From contig DYLR01000006.1 of assembly GCA_020721975.1 (NCBI GenBank), positions 1 through 32,110 of the forward strand: 32,110 nt of DNA, written 5' to 3'. A program made the translations under genes and the position numbers. The stretch comes from Blastopirellula marina. Lineage in GTDB: Bacteria > Planctomycetota > Phycisphaerae > Sedimentisphaerales > UBA12454. The notes beneath the pieces were generated by a model. That model was given only the letters and a program-made list of their open reading frames with translations, was not told where the DNA came from and did no database searches. The stretch's first letter is position 1; each line of letters begins with the position of its first letter. This document shows positions 31,503 to 32,110 of the stretch, in pieces.

Positions 31503-31527
31503 ATTTTAGATTTTAGATTTTGGATTG
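31496..31527. repeat. Heptad repeat tract containing the fabH stop codon
   Basis: ATTTTAG units in tandem (three, then ATTTTGG). The first unit supplies the TAG stop of fabH. The following spacer also has CACGGATTACGCGGGTTTTT (31543-31562), related to CACGGATTT at 40-48 and 28852-28860. Confidence 0.75.
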
Positions 31528-31588
31528 AAGAAGAAATTTAATCACGGATTACGCGGGTTTTTCTTCGTTGTGATTTATATTTGATATT

Positions 31589-32110
31589 ATGAAAACGGCT
31601 TTAATATTTCCCGGCCAGGGCGCACAGACGGTTGGAATGGCAAAGGATTTTGCAGAAGCCTTTGCCGTTGCAAAAAGTCTGTTCAACAGCGCCTGCGATA
31701 TTGTCGGCTATGACCTTGCAAAACTGTGTTTTGAAGGTCCGCAGGAAAAGCTCGACACGACCGGGATTTCTCAGCCGGCAATCTTTACCGCCTCGGTGGC
31801 AATGCTTGAGGTTCTCAAGACCGAGGGACTTATTACCGAGCCTTATGCCGCAGCAGGATTAAGTCTCGGCGAATATACCGCCCTTTATGCGGCAGGCGTA
31901 TTTAGTTTTGAAGAAGGCCTGAAACTGGTCGATAAACGCGGCAGAGCAATGCAGGCCGCAGCGGATAAATCGAAAGGAGCGATGGTGAGCATCATCGGTC
32001 TTGACGAATCCAGGATTTCCGAGCTTTGCCAAAAGGCGTCGCAGGGTCAGATGCTTGTGCCTGCCAATTTTAATTGTCCCGGCCAGGTCGTCATTTCCGG
32101 GGCAGTCGAG
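31589..32110 (+). CDS. fabD: Malonyl-CoA:ACP transacylase (partial, runs off the window)
   Basis: Loads malonate onto acyl carrier protein. The first 174 codons are present and still open at the window edge; the full protein should be about 310 residues. FPGQGAQTVGMA is the N-terminal motif. The nucleophile is Ser92 in GLSLGEYTALYAAG, and KRGRAMQAAADKSKGAMVSIIG follows. No ribosome binding site is obvious before ATG 31589. The 86-base gap to fabH contains repeats, and the gene is presumably in the same operon. Confidence 0.95.
   Translation, partial: MKTALIFPGQGAQTVGMAKDFAEAFAVAKSLFNSACDIVGYDLAKLCFEGPQEKLDTTGISQPAIFTASVAMLEVLKTEGLITEPYAAAGLSLGEYTALYAAGVFSFEEGLKLVDKRGRAMQAAADKSKGAMVSIIGLDESRISELCQKASQGQMLVPANFNCPGQVVISGAVE

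Overview
This window carries mostly housekeeping genes. They are separated by intergenic spacers unusually rich in small, partly palindromic repeats. The organism is a bacterium. The atypical housekeeping proteins (GltX with a long insert after KLSKRD, RecA with a Lys/Ala-rich N-terminal tail) and the A/T-rich heptad repeats suggest Planctomycetota, perhaps a Phycisphaerae/Sedimentisphaerales-type lineage. That placement is an inference; no rRNA gene is present to confirm it.

Layout, left to right. (1) gltX with a promoter. (2) A compact type II restriction-modification module: a beta-type SPPY methyltransferase, an overlapping PmeII-like endonuclease and a small unknown ORF. (3) A PfkB-family sugar/nucleoside kinase. 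(4) thpR, recA and alaS. The recA-alaS junction is occupied by a truncated four-helix-bundle (23S rRNA intervening-sequence-type) gene lying between inverted repeats. (5) On the minus strand, rpmI-rplT-pheS, with its own strong promoter and no infC. (6) A 5'-truncated uroporphyrinogen-decarboxylase-like remnant. (7) On the minus strand, a P-type Ca2+ ATPase, an amidohydrolase-like protein lacking the usual metal ligands, and an overlapping SNF-family sodium symporter with an extra C-terminal membrane domain. (8) A membrane protein coupled by ATGA to a 3-hydroxyisobutyrate-dehydrogenase-type enzyme, followed by the tail of a membrane glycosyltransferase and by pgk. (9) A nucleoside-2-deoxyribosyltransferase-like gene overlapping an ABC importer (lipoprotein, fused permease, ATPase); the ATPase is split from the rest by 385 bp packed with repeats. 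(10) On the minus strand, a small Cys-containing protein followed by a D-alanine-type aminotransferase. (11) An unannotated 26-residue very basic ORF with promoter, RBS and downstream terminator. (12) rpmF-plsX-fabH-fabD, the ribosome/fatty-acid operon, with a promoter and a leader containing a 37-bp direct repeat; fabD runs off the end.

The most unusual signal is the intergenic repeat population. Heptad GATTTTG/GGATTTC tracts occur alone, fused into coding sequence (pheS, the lipoprotein N-terminus), against stop codons (rpmI, fabH), as inverted arms around the four-helix-bundle gene, and as a 155-bp near-palindrome. There is also a separate 91-bp cloverleaf-like element, GGGTATAG clusters and a GCCCCGCGA palindrome. 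One reading is a family of hairpin elements, some with a protein-coding loop, that colonise gene junctions and sometimes donate start regions, stop codons or linkers to host genes.
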